Part shown: in pieces, positions 53,132 to 63,320 of the stretch
Numbering within the stretch: position 1 is the stretch's first letter
Layout: every line of letters starts with the position of its first letter
Source: Stygiobacter sp.
GTDB lineage: Bacteria > Pseudomonadota > Alphaproteobacteria > Rhodospirillales > Magnetospirillaceae
Reading direction: 5' to 3'
DNA length: 64,000 nt
Assembly: GCA_006218045.1 (NCBI GenBank)
Contig: VBWB01000002.1
Location: 1-64,000, forward strand
The notes under the pieces: generated by a model
What the model saw: only the letters and a program-made list of their open reading frames with translations
Database searches by the model: none
Told to the model about the DNA's origin: nothing
Program-made: the position numbers and the translations under genes

Positions 53132-54874
53132 ATGAACCTGTTCAAGTATTTCCGCCAAGAGATCATCGCCGCCCTGTCCCGCCTGGACCTGCCGTCGGAC
53201 CTGGACACCGGCAAGGTGACCGCAGAACCCCCGCGCGAGGTAGCCCATGGCGACGTGGCCACCAACGCGGCCATGGTGCTGTCCAAGGCCGCCGGGCAAA
53301 AGCCGCGCGATCTGGCCGAGGCGTTGGCGGCGCAATTGCGGGCGCATCCGGCGGTGGCGGCGGTGGAAATCGCCGGTCCCGGCTTCATCAATCTGCGTCT
53401 GGTCGACAGCTTCTGGGCCGAGCGGTTGGCGGAAGTGTTGCAGGCCGGCGCGGCCTATGGCGATTCGGATATGGGCGGCAACCGCCCCATCAATGTGGAA
53501 TACGTGTCGGCCAATCCCACCGGCCCCATGCATATCGGCCACGCCCGCGGCGCGGTGATCGGCGACGCCTTGGCCTCGCTGCTGGCCAAGGCCGGCTATG
53601 CCGTCACCCGCGAATATTACATCAACGATGCCGGCGCCCAGGTGGATGTGCTGGCTCGTTCCATCCATCTGCGCTACCGCGAGGCCCTGGGCGAGGAGAT
53701 CGGCGAAATCCCCGAGGGGCTTTATCCCGGCGATTACCTGCAACCGGCGGGCAAGACCCTGGCGGCGATCCATGGCGATACCTTCAAGAGCGCCCCCGAA
53801 TCCGAATGGTTGGCCCCGTTCCGTCTGTTCGCGGTCGATGCCATGATGGACATGATCCGCGACGATCTGGCCGCCTTGGGCGTCAAGCACGACGTCTTCA
53901 CCTCGGAACGCGGGCTGGTGGAAAGCGGCAAGGTGGATGCGGCGCTGGACTTCCTGGCCGGTCTGGGCCAAGTCTATGAAGGCGTGCTGGAGCCGCCCAA
54001 GGGCAAGGTTCTCGATGATTGGGAGCCGCGCCCGCAGACCCTGTTCCGCGCTACCGCTTTTGGCGACGACGTCGACCGTCCGCTGAAGAAGTCGGACGGG
54101 TCGTGGACCTATTTCGCCTCGGACATCGCCTATCACCTGGACAAGTACCGGCGCGGCTTTCCCGCCATGATCGACATCTGGGGCGCCGATCACGGCGGCT
54201 ATGTCAAGCGCATGCAGGCCGCGGTCAAGGCGGTGAGCGAGGGCGGCGGCGATCTGGACGTGAAATTGTGCCAGATGGTCAATCTGATGAAGGGCGGCCA
54301 GCCGTTCAAGATGAGCAAGCGGGCCGGTACTTTCGTCACCCTGCGCGATCTGGTCGATCAGGTGGGCAAGGACGTGGTCCGCTTCATCATGCTGACCCGC
54401 AAGAACGACGCCCATCTGGATTTCGACCTGGACAAGGTGCTGGAACAGTCACGCGACAACCCGGTCTTCTACGTGCAATACGCCCATGCCCGCTGCCATT
54501 CGGTGCTGCGTCACGGTGCTCAGACGCTGGCTGGTGCCGATCTGTCCGCTGCCGCTTTGGCCACCGGTCCGTTGAGCCGCTTGACCGATCCGGCAGAGCT
54601 TGCTGTCATCAAGCTGCTGGCCGGTTGGCCGCGTCTGGTGGAAAGCGCCGCCGAAGCCCATGAACCGCACCGGGTCGCCTTCTATCTCAACGACGTGGCC
54701 GCTGCCTTCCATGGGCTGTGGAACAAGGGCAAGGACGAGACGCAGTTGCGCTTCCTGATCGAAGGCGATGCTGAATTGTCCCTGGCCCGCATGGGGCTGG
54801 TGCGTGCCGTCGCCGATGTCATCGCATCGGGCCTGGCGGTGTTTGGTGTGGAACCGGTGGAGGAGATGCGCTGA
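53132..54874 (+). CDS. argS: Arginyl-tRNA synthetase
   Basis: This class I enzyme charges tRNA-Arg. The 580-residue protein has an N-terminal additional domain. Its HIGH-type motif is HIGHARGA (after SANPTGPM), and KMSKRAGTF is the KMSKS-type motif. The C-terminal anticodon-binding helical domain is complete. It follows the dgt stop codon with no gap, and the next gene lies one base after its own stop. The two are likely co-transcribed. Confidence 0.97.
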   Translation: MNLFKYFRQEIIAALSRLDLPSDLDTGKVTAEPPREVAHGDVATNAAMVLSKAAGQKPRDLAEALAAQLRAHPAVAAVEIAGPGFINLRLVDSFWAERLAEVLQAGAAYGDSDMGGNRPINVEYVSANPTGPMHIGHARGAVIGDALASLLAKAGYAVTREYYINDAGAQVDVLARSIHLRYREALGEEIGEIPEGLYPGDYLQPAGKTLAAIHGDTFKSAPESEWLAPFRLFAVDAMMDMIRDDLAALGVKHDVFTSERGLVESGKVDAALDFLAGLGQVYEGVLEPPKGKVLDDWEPRPQTLFRATAFGDDVDRPLKKSDGSWTYFASDIAYHLDKYRRGFPAMIDIWGADHGGYVKRMQAAVKAVSEGGGDLDVKLCQMVNLMKGGQPFKMSKRAGTFVTLRDLVDQVGKDVVRFIMLTRKNDAHLDFDLDKVLEQSRDNPVFYVQYAHARCHSVLRHGAQTLAGADLSAAALATGPLSRLTDPAELAVIKLLAGWPRLVESAAEAHEPHRVAFYLNDVAAAFHGLWNKGKDETQLRFLIEGDAELSLARMGLVRAVADVIASGLAVFGVEPVEEMR

Positions 54875-54875
54875 C

Positions 54876-55820
54876 ATGGCGGGACACCCCGACGACGATT
54901 TCGATCGCGATATCCTGGACATCATCCCTGAACGTTTCGACGCCGATGCCGATTCCTATCACGCGCGTGCCGGCAGTCGTTTGCGCAACTGGTTGATTCT
55001 GGGCGCCGCCGTGCTCGCCGTCGGCGTGGCGGTGGCGGTGGGATGGCGGGTGATCGCCGGCGGTGGCGACAGTGCCAACGGCATTCCGGTGATTTCCGCC
55101 GACCAGCGCCCCATCAAGATCCGTCCCGATGATCGGGGCGGCATGCAGGTGCCCAACCAGGACAAGCTGGTCTATGGCCGTCTCGAGCAAGGCGACGGTG
55201 ACGCCAAGGTGGAACGCCTGCTGCCGACCGCCGAACAGCCGGTGCCGCCGCCCGCCGCCGCCCCGGCTCCGCCCAAGCCGGTCGCTCCGCCCAAGCCGGT
55301 CGCTCCGCCCAAGCCGGTCGCTCCGGTGGTGCCGGAAGTCATGAAGCCGGTGGCCGCGCCGCCGGTCCAGGTGCCGCCCCCGGTTCCCGCTCAAGCCCCG
55401 GCTCCGGTCGCCGCTCCGGCTCCGGCCAAGGTGGCGTCCGTGCCGCTTGCGGCCACCCCGGCCCCGGCCCCGGCTGTGGTGCCGGTGGCACCGAAGAGTG
55501 CCCCGGTCGTCTCTCCGGCGGCTCCGGCGGCAGCCCCCCCGGCCCCGGTGGGCAAATCGGCGGCTTTGGCCGGCGGGGATTATCTGGTGCAGTTGGGCGC
55601 CTTGCGTTCCGCCGCCGATGCCGAAAAGGAATGGGCCCGCATCCAGCGCGGCAATGCCGACGTGCTGGGGGGGTTGAAGTCTGACGTGGTGCAGGTGGAT
55701 TTGGGCGCCAAGGGTGTATTCTGGCGCCTGCGTGCGGGCCCGTTGAACGAGCAATCCGCCCGTCAGGTGTGTGGCGAACTGAAGAACCGTAGCCAGGGGT
55801 GCATGGTTGTCCGCAAATAA
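54876..55820 (+). CDS. SPOR-domain membrane protein
   Basis: This is a 314-residue protein with a short cytoplasmic N-terminus, a transmembrane segment (about residues 35-55), a long Pro/Ala/Val-rich linker and a C-terminal SPOR domain (about 235-314) for binding denuded glycan at the septum. The linker carries an 18-base tandem repeat (55266-55325) encoding APPKPV three times. It should act in cell envelope division or growth. Its coding end overlaps nagZ by 14 bases. Confidence 0.88.
   Translation: MAGHPDDDFDRDILDIIPERFDADADSYHARAGSRLRNWLILGAAVLAVGVAVAVGWRVIAGGGDSANGIPVISADQRPIKIRPDDRGGMQVPNQDKLVYGRLEQGDGDAKVERLLPTAEQPVPPPAAAPAPPKPVAPPKPVAPPKPVAPVVPEVMKPVAAPPVQVPPPVPAQAPAPVAAPAPAKVASVPLAATPAPAPAVVPVAPKSAPVVSPAAPAAAPPAPVGKSAALAGGDYLVQLGALRSAADAEKEWARIQRGNADVLGGLKSDVVQVDLGAKGVFWRLRAGPLNEQSARQVCGELKNRSQGCMVVRK
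55266..55325 (+). repeat. 18-bp tandem repeat in the SPOR protein linker
   Basis: Three copies of an 18-base unit, GCTCCGCCCAAGCCGGTC, occupy 55266-55319, followed by the start of a fourth. It encodes APPKPV. Such units can change in number by slippage without breaking the frame. Confidence 0.9.
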
Positions 55821-56829
55821 TCCCATTCCCGCCGCCGCCATCTTCGGCTGCGCCGGCCTGACCCTGAGCGAGGACGAACGGCGGTTTTTCGCCCACGTCA
55901 ATCCGCTGGGTTTCATCCTGTTCGCCCGCAATGTGGACACTCCCGATCAGGTGCGGGATTTGGTCGACCAGTTGCGCGCCTGCGTCGGTCGGGATGACGC
56001 CCCGGTGCTGATCGATCAGGAAGGTGGGCGGGTGCAGCGTTTGCGTCCGCCTCATTGGCGCAAGGCCCCCCCCGGTGCCGATTTCGCCCGGTTGGCCGGG
56101 CGCGACCGCGATGCCGCCATCCATGCGCTTCGCCTCAATTACCGGCTGATCGGGCAGGAACTGGCCGAGTTGGGCATCGACGTGGACTGCGCCCCGGTTC
56201 TTGATGTTCCCATCCCCGGTGCCCATGACGTCATCGGTGACCGCGCCTTCGGTCTGACCGCCGACATGGTCGCCGATCTGGGCCGCGCCGTCTGCGATGG
56301 TCTGCTGGATCAGGGGGTGTTGCCGGTGATCAAGCACATTCCCGGTCATGGCCGCGCCATGGTCGACAGCCATCTGGCCCTGCCGGTGGTCGAGGCCAGC
56401 CGGGCCGAGTTGCAGGCCCAGGACTTTCCCCCCTTTATTGCCCTGCGCGACCAGCCCTGGGCGATGACCGCCCATGTGGTCTATACCAGCCTGGACCGTG
56501 ATGCCCCGGCCACCACCTCGGCCAAACTCATCGGCGAGATCATCCGGGGCGTGATCGGGTTCGAGGGTTTCCTGATTTCCGACGATCTGTCCATGCAGGC
56601 ATTGGGCGGTGATTTCGCCAGCCGCACCACCGCCAGCCTGGAGGCCGGCTGCGATGCCGTCTTGCATTGCAACGGCGATATGGCGGAAATGCAGGCCATC
56701 GTCGCCGCCGTTTCACCCTTGTCGGAAATCGCGCGCGAGCGTCTGGCCCGCGGTCAACGTCTCAAGCGCAAGGCCGTTGCACTGAACAAGGACGAAGCCG
56801 CCGCCGAAATCGCCCGGTTGCTGGCATGA
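55807..56829 (+). CDS. nagZ: Beta-N-acetylhexosaminidase NagZ
   Basis: This cytoplasmic enzyme removes N-acetylglucosamine from muropeptides in cell wall recycling. The 340-residue protein is a GH3 barrel with the family motif KHIPGHGRAMVDSH starting at K176. That motif carries the catalytic aspartate-histidine dyad. The start appears to be a TTG at 55807, overlapping the previous gene by 14 bases, with AGGGG before it. The stop overlaps the next start as ATGA. Confidence 0.9.
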   Translation: MSANNPIPAAAIFGCAGLTLSEDERRFFAHVNPLGFILFARNVDTPDQVRDLVDQLRACVGRDDAPVLIDQEGGRVQRLRPPHWRKAPPGADFARLAGRDRDAAIHALRLNYRLIGQELAELGIDVDCAPVLDVPIPGAHDVIGDRAFGLTADMVADLGRAVCDGLLDQGVLPVIKHIPGHGRAMVDSHLALPVVEASRAELQAQDFPPFIALRDQPWAMTAHVVYTSLDRDAPATTSAKLIGEIIRGVIGFEGFLISDDLSMQALGGDFASRTTASLEAGCDAVLHCNGDMAEMQAIVAAVSPLSEIARERLARGQRLKRKAVALNKDEAAAEIARLLA

Positions 56830-57509
56830 CCGACCTGATCGGCATCGTCCAGCAGATTTCCGTGGTGGCGTTGCCGCTGATCTTCGCCATCACCCTGCAC
56901 GAGGCGGCCCATGGCTATGCCGCCCTGGCCTTGGGCGACGATACCGCCAAGCGGGCCGGGCGGCTGTCGCTGAACCCGCTGCGCCACGTGGATCTGGTCG
57001 GTTCGATCATCGTCCCCGCCGTGCTGTTGCTGGTGGGCAGTTTCCTGTTCGGCTGGGCCAAGCCGGTTCCGGTGGATTTCCGCCGTCTGCGCAATCCGCG
57101 CTATGGCATGGTGCTGGTCGCCGCCGCCGGTCCGGCCAGCAACATGGTCATGGCCATCATCGCCATCTTGCTGATCTCCTGGGTCGGCGCCTTGCCGGCG
57201 GCGGCGGTGGATTGGGCCAGGCTCAATCTGGCCAATGCCATTTACCTGAATTTGCTGTTGGCGGTGTTCAACATGATCCCCATCCCGCCCCTGGACGGCG
57301 GACGGGTCGCCGTCGGCCTGCTGCCGCGCCGGCTGGCCTTGCCCCTGGCCCGGCTGGAGGAAAAAGGTATCCTGATCGTCGTCGGTTTGTTGATGATCCT
57401 GCCCACCTTGACCGGTCTGGCAGGCTTTCGCATCGATCCGTTCGATCTGCTGATCCAGCCGGTGATCAATTTTCTCCTCACCGTCCTGGTTTCGATTTTC
57501 GGCGGATGA
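56826..57509 (+). CDS. M50-family site-2 protease
   Basis: This is an intramembrane zinc metalloprotease of 227 residues. The zinc motif is HEAAH (residues 25-29), followed by SLNPLRHVD. The second active-site motif, NMIPIPPLDGGRV, has the metal-binding aspartate. It has four to six hydrophobic segments and no PDZ domain, so it is of the short YwhC-like class and differs from RseP. The natural substrate is unknown. It starts as ATGA on nagZ. Confidence 0.88.
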   Translation: MTDLIGIVQQISVVALPLIFAITLHEAAHGYAALALGDDTAKRAGRLSLNPLRHVDLVGSIIVPAVLLLVGSFLFGWAKPVPVDFRRLRNPRYGMVLVAAAGPASNMVMAIIAILLISWVGALPAAAVDWARLNLANAIYLNLLLAVFNMIPIPPLDGGRVAVGLLPRRLALPLARLEEKGILIVVGLLMILPTLTGLAGFRIDPFDLLIQPVINFLLTVLVSIFGG

Positions 57510-57561
57510 TGCGCATGTTATGGTGTGGTTTGTTCAATCAACCACAATATGTTGCGCGAAT

Positions 57562-58356
57562 ATGCAGGTGAATGTTTTCCAGGAAGATGACGGCGCCCCC
57601 CAGCGATCCGCCGAGGATCGGCTGGTGCTGGATCTTGACGGCTTCGAGGGGCCGCTGGACGTGCTGCTGGCCCTGGCGCGCGAGCAAAAGGTCGACCTGG
57701 CCAAGATTTCCATCCTCAAGCTGGCCAATCAATACCTCGATTTCGTCCACCGCATCCGTCAGCGCCACCTGGATCTGGCGGCGGAATATCTGGTGATGGC
57801 GGCGTGGCTGGCCTATTTGAAGTCGCGCCTGCTGCTGCCCGAACCGGAACCGGAACAAGAAGATGAGCTGAGCGCCGCCGAAATGGCCGATATCCTGGCG
57901 TTCCGCCTGCGCCGGCTGGAGGCCATGCAGAAAATCGGCTCGACCTTGGTCAATCGGGCGCGCCTGGGCCGCGAAATCTTTGCCCGGGGTGAGCCCGAGA
58001 ACGTGGCCGTCATCACCCATTCCCTGTTCGACGTGCAATTGTTCGATCTGTTGAAGGCCTATTCCGACCATGTGGTCCGTACCTCGGTGCGGACCCTGCA
58101 CATCGAGGCCCCCGATCTCTACTCGGTCGAGGACGCCTTGCGCCGGCTGGAACATATGTTGGGGACCATGCCCGACTGGTCGGTGCTGTCGGCCTATCTG
58201 CCAGCCATCCACGGCGATCCGCTGAAGATGAAATCGGCGGTGGCCTCCACCTTCATCGCCGCCCTGGAACTGGCCAAGCAGGGTCGCCTGCAATTGCGTC
58301 AGGATGGCGGCGCCTATTCCCCCATCTACGTCAAGTCCGGCGAGGTGGCGGCGTGA
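57562..58356 (+). CDS. scpA: Segregation and condensation protein ScpA
   Basis: ScpA is the kleisin that bridges the SMC heads in chromosome condensation. The 264-residue protein has the N-terminal signature LDLDGFEGPLDVLLALAREQ and the C-terminal winged-helix part. An in-frame ATG at 57520 also exists, but ATG 57562 gives the family N-terminus. scpB starts four bases before its stop, so the two are translationally coupled. Confidence 0.93.
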   Translation: MQVNVFQEDDGAPQRSAEDRLVLDLDGFEGPLDVLLALAREQKVDLAKISILKLANQYLDFVHRIRQRHLDLAAEYLVMAAWLAYLKSRLLLPEPEPEQEDELSAAEMADILAFRLRRLEAMQKIGSTLVNRARLGREIFARGEPENVAVITHSLFDVQLFDLLKAYSDHVVRTSVRTLHIEAPDLYSVEDALRRLEHMLGTMPDWSVLSAYLPAIHGDPLKMKSAVASTFIAALELAKQGRLQLRQDGGAYSPIYVKSGEVAA

Positions 58357-59015
58357 CCGACGGTTTTGATCCCCAACATCTGCGGGTGCTGGAAGCCCTG
58401 CTGTTCGCCTCGTCCCAGCCGTTGGATGAACGCGATCTGGTGAAAAAACTGCCCCCGGGCAGCAACGTTCCGGCGCTTTTGACCGAATTGCAGCGGCATT
58501 ATGCCGGTCGCGGCGTCAATCTGGTCCGTCGCGAAAATAAATGGGCCTTTCGCACCGCCCCCGATCTGGCTGGGCAATTGGTCATCGAACAAACCCAGAC
58601 CCGGCGGTTGTCGCGCGCCGCCATCGAGGTTTTGGCCATCATCGCCTATAACCAACCGATCACCCGGGCCGAGATCGAGGAGGTGCGCGGCGTCGCCTTG
58701 TCCAAGGGCACGCTGGACCTGCTGTTCGAGGCCGGCTGGATTCGCCCGCGCGGGCGGCGGCGCAGCCCCGGCAAGCCGCTGCAATGGGGCACCAGCGACG
58801 GCTTTTTGGATCATTTCGGCCTGGAAAGTCTCGAGGATTTGCCCAGCCTGAAGGAATTGAAGGCCGCCGGTCTGCTTGACACCCGTCCCGCCGCCGACGC
58901 CTATGGAAACCGCGCCGTCGATGGCCTAATTCCGGTGGACACCGATGAAGGTGACGAGGTCGAGCCGGAGCTGGATTTGCAAGATGATGACGATGTGCTG
59001 GGGTTGGCGGAATAG
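58353..59015 (+). CDS. scpB: Segregation and condensation protein ScpB
   Basis: ScpB binds ScpA as a dimer of winged-helix domains to complete the SMC-ScpAB condensin. The 220-residue protein has the motif VLAIIAYNQPITRAEIEEVRG, typical of the family, and an acidic tail. Its GTG start overlaps the scpA stop as GTGA. No smc gene lies in the window. Confidence 0.93.
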   Translation: MTDGFDPQHLRVLEALLFASSQPLDERDLVKKLPPGSNVPALLTELQRHYAGRGVNLVRRENKWAFRTAPDLAGQLVIEQTQTRRLSRAAIEVLAIIAYNQPITRAEIEEVRGVALSKGTLDLLFEAGWIRPRGRRRSPGKPLQWGTSDGFLDHFGLESLEDLPSLKELKAAGLLDTRPAADAYGNRAVDGLIPVDTDEGDEVEPELDLQDDDDVLGLAE

Positions 59016-59094
59016 GGCGGTTGCGGGGCGTGCCCAAGTCTGCGATGATCCGCCCCCAACCCTTCGCTAAACCTTCGGGCCGGAGATTAATTTC

Positions 59095-59331
59095 ATGGGT
59101 AGCTTCAGCATTTGGCACTGGCTGATCGTTCTGGTCATCGTGCTTCTGCTGTTCGGCGCGGGTAAGATCCCCAAGCTGATGGGCGATATGGCCAAGGGCG
59201 TCAAGGCGTTCAAGAAAGGCCTGAACGAGGAAGACGAGGCTGCCGCTCAATCGGTCAAGCCCGCCGATTCCGCCAAGATCGAAGCCGATGCCGCGGCCAA
59301 GCCGGCGGAAAAGGACGCTGCCCGTCATTGA
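59095..59331 (+). CDS. tatA: Twin-arginine translocase subunit TatA
   Basis: TatA oligomerises to open the Tat pore for folded proteins. The 78-residue protein has an N-terminal transmembrane helix (about residues 5-19), the FGAGKIP hinge and an amphipathic helix (about 24-42), followed by an acidic tail. The order tatA, tatB, tatC is classical. It is preceded by the scpAB pair with an 79-base gap. Confidence 0.95.
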   Translation: MGSFSIWHWLIVLVIVLLLFGAGKIPKLMGDMAKGVKAFKKGLNEEDEAAAQSVKPADSAKIEADAAAKPAEKDAARH

Positions 59332-59371
59332 GGTGACGGTGCGTCTTCAAGCAAGTTCAAAGGCTTAGCGC

Positions 59372-59731
59372 ATGTTCGATATCGGCATGGATGAAATGGC
59401 TTTGGTGGCCGTGGTGGCGTTGATCGTCATCGGCCCCAAGGACTTGCCGCATGTCTTGCGCATGTGTGGCCAATGGGTGCGTAAAGCGCGCGAAATGGCC
59501 GGCGAGTTTCAGCGTGGTGTTGACGACATGGTGCGCGAAAGCGGCGTGTCCGACCTGAAAAGTCAGGTGGAAAAGGTCGCCGACACCAACGCGCTGCGCC
59601 AGCAGATCGAAAGCACCATCGATCCCACCGGCGACATCGTCCGCGGTCTGGAGGCGCCCAAGCCGGATCAACCGGAGGGCGAACCGGAAAACCCGGCGAT
59701 TCCCGTCCCTGAAAAACCCCCGGCACCGTGA
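59372..59731 (+). CDS. tatB: Twin-arginine translocase subunit TatB
   Basis: TatB forms the substrate-receptor complex with TatC. The 119-residue protein starts MFDIGMDEMALVAVVALIVIGPKDLP with the E and G/P hinge of TatB, then an amphipathic helix and a proline-rich tail. It lies 40 bases after tatA. Confidence 0.93.
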   Translation: MFDIGMDEMALVAVVALIVIGPKDLPHVLRMCGQWVRKAREMAGEFQRGVDDMVRESGVSDLKSQVEKVADTNALRQQIESTIDPTGDIVRGLEAPKPDQPEGEPENPAIPVPEKPPAP

Positions 59732-59736
59732 GCCCC

Positions 59737-60555
59737 ATGAGCGACGACAAGACCATGCCCTTGCTCGACCATCTGGTCGAGTTGCGCCGCCGCCTGTTGT
59801 GGTCGGTGCTGGCCTTCGTCATCGTCTTTGCCGGCTGTTTCTATTTCGCCGCCGACATCTACGCCATCCTGATGGACCCCTATGCCAAGGTGGCGCTGGA
59901 CAAGGGCGGCATGCGCCGGCTGATCTATACGGCGCCGACCGAGGCCTTCTTCACCTATGTCAAGGTGTCGGCCTTCGCCGCTGGTGTCATTTGCTTTCCG
60001 GTGTGGGCCGGCCAGTTGTGGGCCTTCGTCGCCCCTGGCCTGTACAAGAACGAACGCCAGGCCTTCATGCCGTTCCTGTTCGCCACTCCGGTGCTGTTCG
60101 GTCTGGGCGCCGCCCTGGTGTACTTCCTGGTTCTGCCCATGCTGTACACCTATCTGCTGGGTTTTGAAAATCTGGTGCCGCACCAGGGCGAATTGCCCAT
60201 CCAGTTGGAAGCCAAGGTCAGCGAATCGCTGTCCTTGATCATGACGCTGATCTTCGCCTTCGGCCTGGCTTTCCAGATGCCGGTATTGCTGACCCTGCTG
60301 GCCCGCGTCGGTCTGGTCACCGCCAAGGGGCTGAAGGAAAAGCGCCGCTACGCCATCGTCGGCGTCTTCGTCTTCGCCGCCGTGGTCACGCCGCCCGACG
60401 TGGTCAGCCAGTTGTCCCTGGCCGTTCCCATGGTGATCTTGTACGAATTGTCGATCATTTCCGCCCGCATGGCGGAAAAGAAGCGCGGCGAATCGTCGGA
60501 AGAGGATGAGGACGGCGAAGACGACCCCGTGGACGAAACCGATTTCAACGGTTGA
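59737..60555 (+). CDS. tatC: Twin-arginine translocase subunit TatC
   Basis: TatC is the six-helix membrane receptor that reads twin-arginine signals. The 272-residue protein starts with LLDHLVELRRRL and contains six hydrophobic segments, including the FGLAFQMPVLL motif with the conserved glutamine/proline. The C-terminal tail is very acidic (EEDEDGEDD). A GTG at 59728 that overlaps the tatB stop is an alternative start. Confidence 0.95.
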   Translation: MSDDKTMPLLDHLVELRRRLLWSVLAFVIVFAGCFYFAADIYAILMDPYAKVALDKGGMRRLIYTAPTEAFFTYVKVSAFAAGVICFPVWAGQLWAFVAPGLYKNERQAFMPFLFATPVLFGLGAALVYFLVLPMLYTYLLGFENLVPHQGELPIQLEAKVSESLSLIMTLIFAFGLAFQMPVLLTLLARVGLVTAKGLKEKRRYAIVGVFVFAAVVTPPDVVSQLSLAVPMVILYELSIISARMAEKKRGESSEEDEDGEDDPVDETDFNG

Positions 60556-60582
60556 CCCTTTTAAAAGCCTGGATGCCTTGTC

Positions 60583-61845
60583 ATGCACGATCTGAAATGG
60601 ATTCGCGAAAACCCTGACGCCTTCGATTCCGGTCTGGCGCGCCGTGGGCTTGATCCGCGTTCCGCCGATCTGATCCGTCTGGACGGTGAGCGCCGCGCCG
60701 CCCAGACCCGCTTGCAGGAATTGCAGGCCAGCCGCAACGAGGCGTCCAAGCAGATCGGCATCCTCAAGAAGCAGGGCGGCGACGCCAGCGCCATCATGGA
60801 TGAGATCGCCAAGCTGAAGGAAGACATCCCGCTACTGGAAGCCCAGGACAAGTCCCTGTCCGAGGAAATCGACTTCATCCTGGCCGCCCTCCCCAATCTG
60901 CCCGGGCAGGACGTGCCCGATGGCCCGGACGAGGACCACAATGTGGAAATCCGTCGCTGGGGCCAGCCCGGCACGTTTGATTTCCCGCCGCTCGAACACG
61001 ATGTCCTCGGCACCAAGCTGGGGCTGATGGATTTCGACGGCGCCGCCAAGCTGTCCGGCGCCCGCTTCGTCGTCCTGAAAGGTAAACTGGCCCGGCTGGA
61101 ACGGGCGCTGGCCCAGTTCATGCTGGATGTCCAGACCGAAGAACACGGCTATACCGAGATCAGCCCGCCGACCTTGGTCAAGGATGGCGCTCTGTTCGGC
61201 ACCGGTCAGTTGCCCAAGTTCGGCGACGATCTGTTCAAGACCAATACCGGCCATTGGTTGATCCCGACGGCGGAAGTGCCGCTGACCAATTTGGTCGGCG
61301 ACGGCATCGTCGATGAGGGCGCCTTGCCCATCCGCATGACGGCGCTGACCCTGTGCTATCGCTCGGAAGCCGGGGCGGCGGGCAAGGACACCCGCGGCAT
61401 GATCCGCCAGCATCAGTTCTGGAAGGTGGAGATGGTCTCCATCGCCCATCCCGATCAGTCGGAAGCGGAACACCAGCGCATGACCGCCTGCGCCGAAACC
61501 ATCCTGCAAAAGCTGGAACTGCCCTACCGCACCATCGTTTTGTGCACCGGCGACATGGGCTTTTCCTCGCAGAAGACCTATGACATCGAAGTGTGGCTGC
61601 CGGGGCAGGGACGCTACCGCGAAATCTCGTCGTGCTCGAACTGCGGCGATTTTCAGGCCCGGCGCATGAAGGCCCGCTTCAAGGGCGACAAGGGCAACCG
61701 CTTCGTCCATACCCTGAACGGTTCCGGTCTGGCCGTGGGCCGCACCCTGGTGGCGGTGCTGGAAAATTATCAGCAGGCCGACGGCTCTGTGCGCGTGCCT
61801 GAAGTGCTCAAGCCCTATATGGGCGGGCTCGAGGTGATCGCCTGA
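60583..61845 (+). CDS. serS: Seryl-tRNA synthetase
   Basis: This class II enzyme charges serine tRNAs. The 420-residue protein has the N-terminal coiled-coil arm (about residues 25-105) and a catalytic core with motif 2 ([20 protein letters not shown]) and motif 3 ([16 protein letters not shown]). The order tatC, serS, surE, pcm recurs in many alphaproteobacteria. surE starts three bases after the stop. Confidence 0.97.
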   Translation: MHDLKWIRENPDAFDSGLARRGLDPRSADLIRLDGERRAAQTRLQELQASRNEASKQIGILKKQGGDASAIMDEIAKLKEDIPLLEAQDKSLSEEIDFILAALPNLPGQDVPDGPDEDHNVEIRRWGQPGTFDFPPLEHDVLGTKLGLMDFDGAAKLSGARFVVLKGKLARLERALAQFMLDVQTEEHGYTEISPPTLVKDGALFGTGQLPKFGDDLFKTNTGHWLIPTAEVPLTNLVGDGIVDEGALPIRMTALTLCYRSEAGAAGKDTRGMIRQHQFWKVEMVSIAHPDQSEAEHQRMTACAETILQKLELPYRTIVLCTGDMGFSSQKTYDIEVWLPGQGRYREISSCSNCGDFQARRMKARFKGDKGNRFVHTLNGSGLAVGRTLVAVLENYQQADGSVRVPEVLKPYMGGLEVIA

Positions 61846-61848
61846 CCC

Positions 61849-62631
61849 ATGCATCCGCCCGTCGCCGATTTGTCCCGCGCCCGCATCCTCATCAGCAATG
61901 ATGACGGCATCAACGCGCCCGGCATCAAGGTGCTGGAGCGGGTGGCTCGCACCCTGTCCGATGACGTCTGGGTGGTCGCCCCCGAGACCGAGCAATCGGC
62001 CACCGGTCATTCGCTGACCATCCGCCGGCCCTTGCGTATCCGTCAGGTGTCGGAACGGCATTTTTCCGTCGATGGCACCCCCACCGATGCGGTGCTGCTG
62101 GGGGTCAACAAGGTGCTGGCCGACAAAAAGCCCGATCTGGTGCTGTCGGGCATCAATCGCGGTGCCAATATGGGCGACGACGTCACCTATTCCGGCACGG
62201 TGGCGGCGGCCATGGAGGCGACCATCCTGGGCATTCCGTCCATTGCCCTGTCGCAGTTCCTGCGCCCGGATCAGCCGGTGCACTGGTCCACCGCCGAACA
62301 TTGGGCGCCGCAGGTGATCCGAAAAGTCTGTTCGGTCGGCTGGGGCAAGAACGTGTTGATGAACATCAACTTTCCCGATGTGTTGCCGGCCCAGGTCGGC
62401 GGTATCGAGGTGGTGCGCCAGGGCAAGCGCAAGATCGGCGACCAGTTGATCGAGCGCCATGACCCGCGCGGCGAGCCCTATGTGTGGATCGGCGCCCAGC
62501 GGGCCGAAGATCCCGGCGAGACGGGCACCGACATCGAGGCGGTGCTGCGCGGCCAAGTCACCGTCACCCCCTTGTGCGTCGACCTGACCCATGGCCGAAC
62601 CATGGCGGCGCTCAAGCCCTTGTTCGGCTAA
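61849..62631 (+). CDS. surE: 5'-nucleotidase SurE
   Basis: This stationary-phase survival nucleotidase uses a divalent metal. The 260-residue protein has the nucleotide/metal motif ISNDDGINAPGI, and the metal site is completed by SGINRGANMGDDVTYSGTV. It lies between serS and pcm, six bases from the latter. Confidence 0.95.
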   Translation: MHPPVADLSRARILISNDDGINAPGIKVLERVARTLSDDVWVVAPETEQSATGHSLTIRRPLRIRQVSERHFSVDGTPTDAVLLGVNKVLADKKPDLVLSGINRGANMGDDVTYSGTVAAAMEATILGIPSIALSQFLRPDQPVHWSTAEHWAPQVIRKVCSVGWGKNVLMNINFPDVLPAQVGGIEVVRQGKRKIGDQLIERHDPRGEPYVWIGAQRAEDPGETGTDIEAVLRGQVTVTPLCVDLTHGRTMAALKPLFG

Positions 62632-62637
62632 ATCCCC

Positions 62638-63282
62638 ATGGCCGCCCCCGATTCCCGCCTTATCCGCCTGTTGATGGAATTGCGCCGGATGGGTATTACC
62701 GACACCAAGGTGTTGGCGGCCATCGAGAAAGTGCCGCGCCAGCTGTTCGTGGCGGCGCCGTTCCTGGATCAGGCCTATGAAAACCATGCGCTGCCCATCG
62801 CCTGCGGCCAGACGGTCAGCCAGCCTTATATCGTCGCCCTGATGACCCAGGCCTTGGCGGTCAACGACCGCACCAAGGTGCTGGAAGTGGGCACCGGATC
62901 GGGCTATCAGGCGGCGGTGCTGGCCCAGCTGTGCCGTCGCGTCTATACCATCGAACGGCACAAGCCGTTGCTGAAGCAGGCGGAGGAACGCTTCCGAGCG
63001 CTACGCATCCACAACATCACCGCGATTCTGGGCGATGGGGCCAAGGGCTGGCCGGAACAGGCGCCGTTCGAGCGCATCATGGTCACCGCCGCCGCCCACG
63101 ATATCCCGCCCTTGCTGGTGGATCAGTTGCAGGTGGGCGGCATCATGGTGCTGCCGGTGGGCGAGGCGAGCAGCGGCGAACAGGATCTGGTCCGCGTCGT
63201 CAAGCTTGAGCGCGGCATCGATATCCAACATCTCGGCCCTGTGCGTTTCGTCCCTTTGGTCGAGGGAATCGCCGAGACTTGA
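62638..63282 (+). CDS. pcm: Protein-L-isoaspartate O-methyltransferase
   Basis: This enzyme methylates isoaspartyl residues of damaged proteins with SAM. The 214-residue protein has the substrate motif YENHALPIACGQTVSQPYI and SAM-binding VLEVGTGSGYQAAVLA. The surE-pcm pair is a classical stationary-phase repair unit, and the NlpD-like gene follows. Confidence 0.96.
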   Translation: MAAPDSRLIRLLMELRRMGITDTKVLAAIEKVPRQLFVAAPFLDQAYENHALPIACGQTVSQPYIVALMTQALAVNDRTKVLEVGTGSGYQAAVLAQLCRRVYTIERHKPLLKQAEERFRALRIHNITAILGDGAKGWPEQAPFERIMVTAAAHDIPPLLVDQLQVGGIMVLPVGEASSGEQDLVRVVKLERGIDIQHLGPVRFVPLVEGIAET

Positions 63283-63320
63283 CGTTGCCGCCCGCAATTT
63301 CGCCGCGTATAGTGCGGCGC

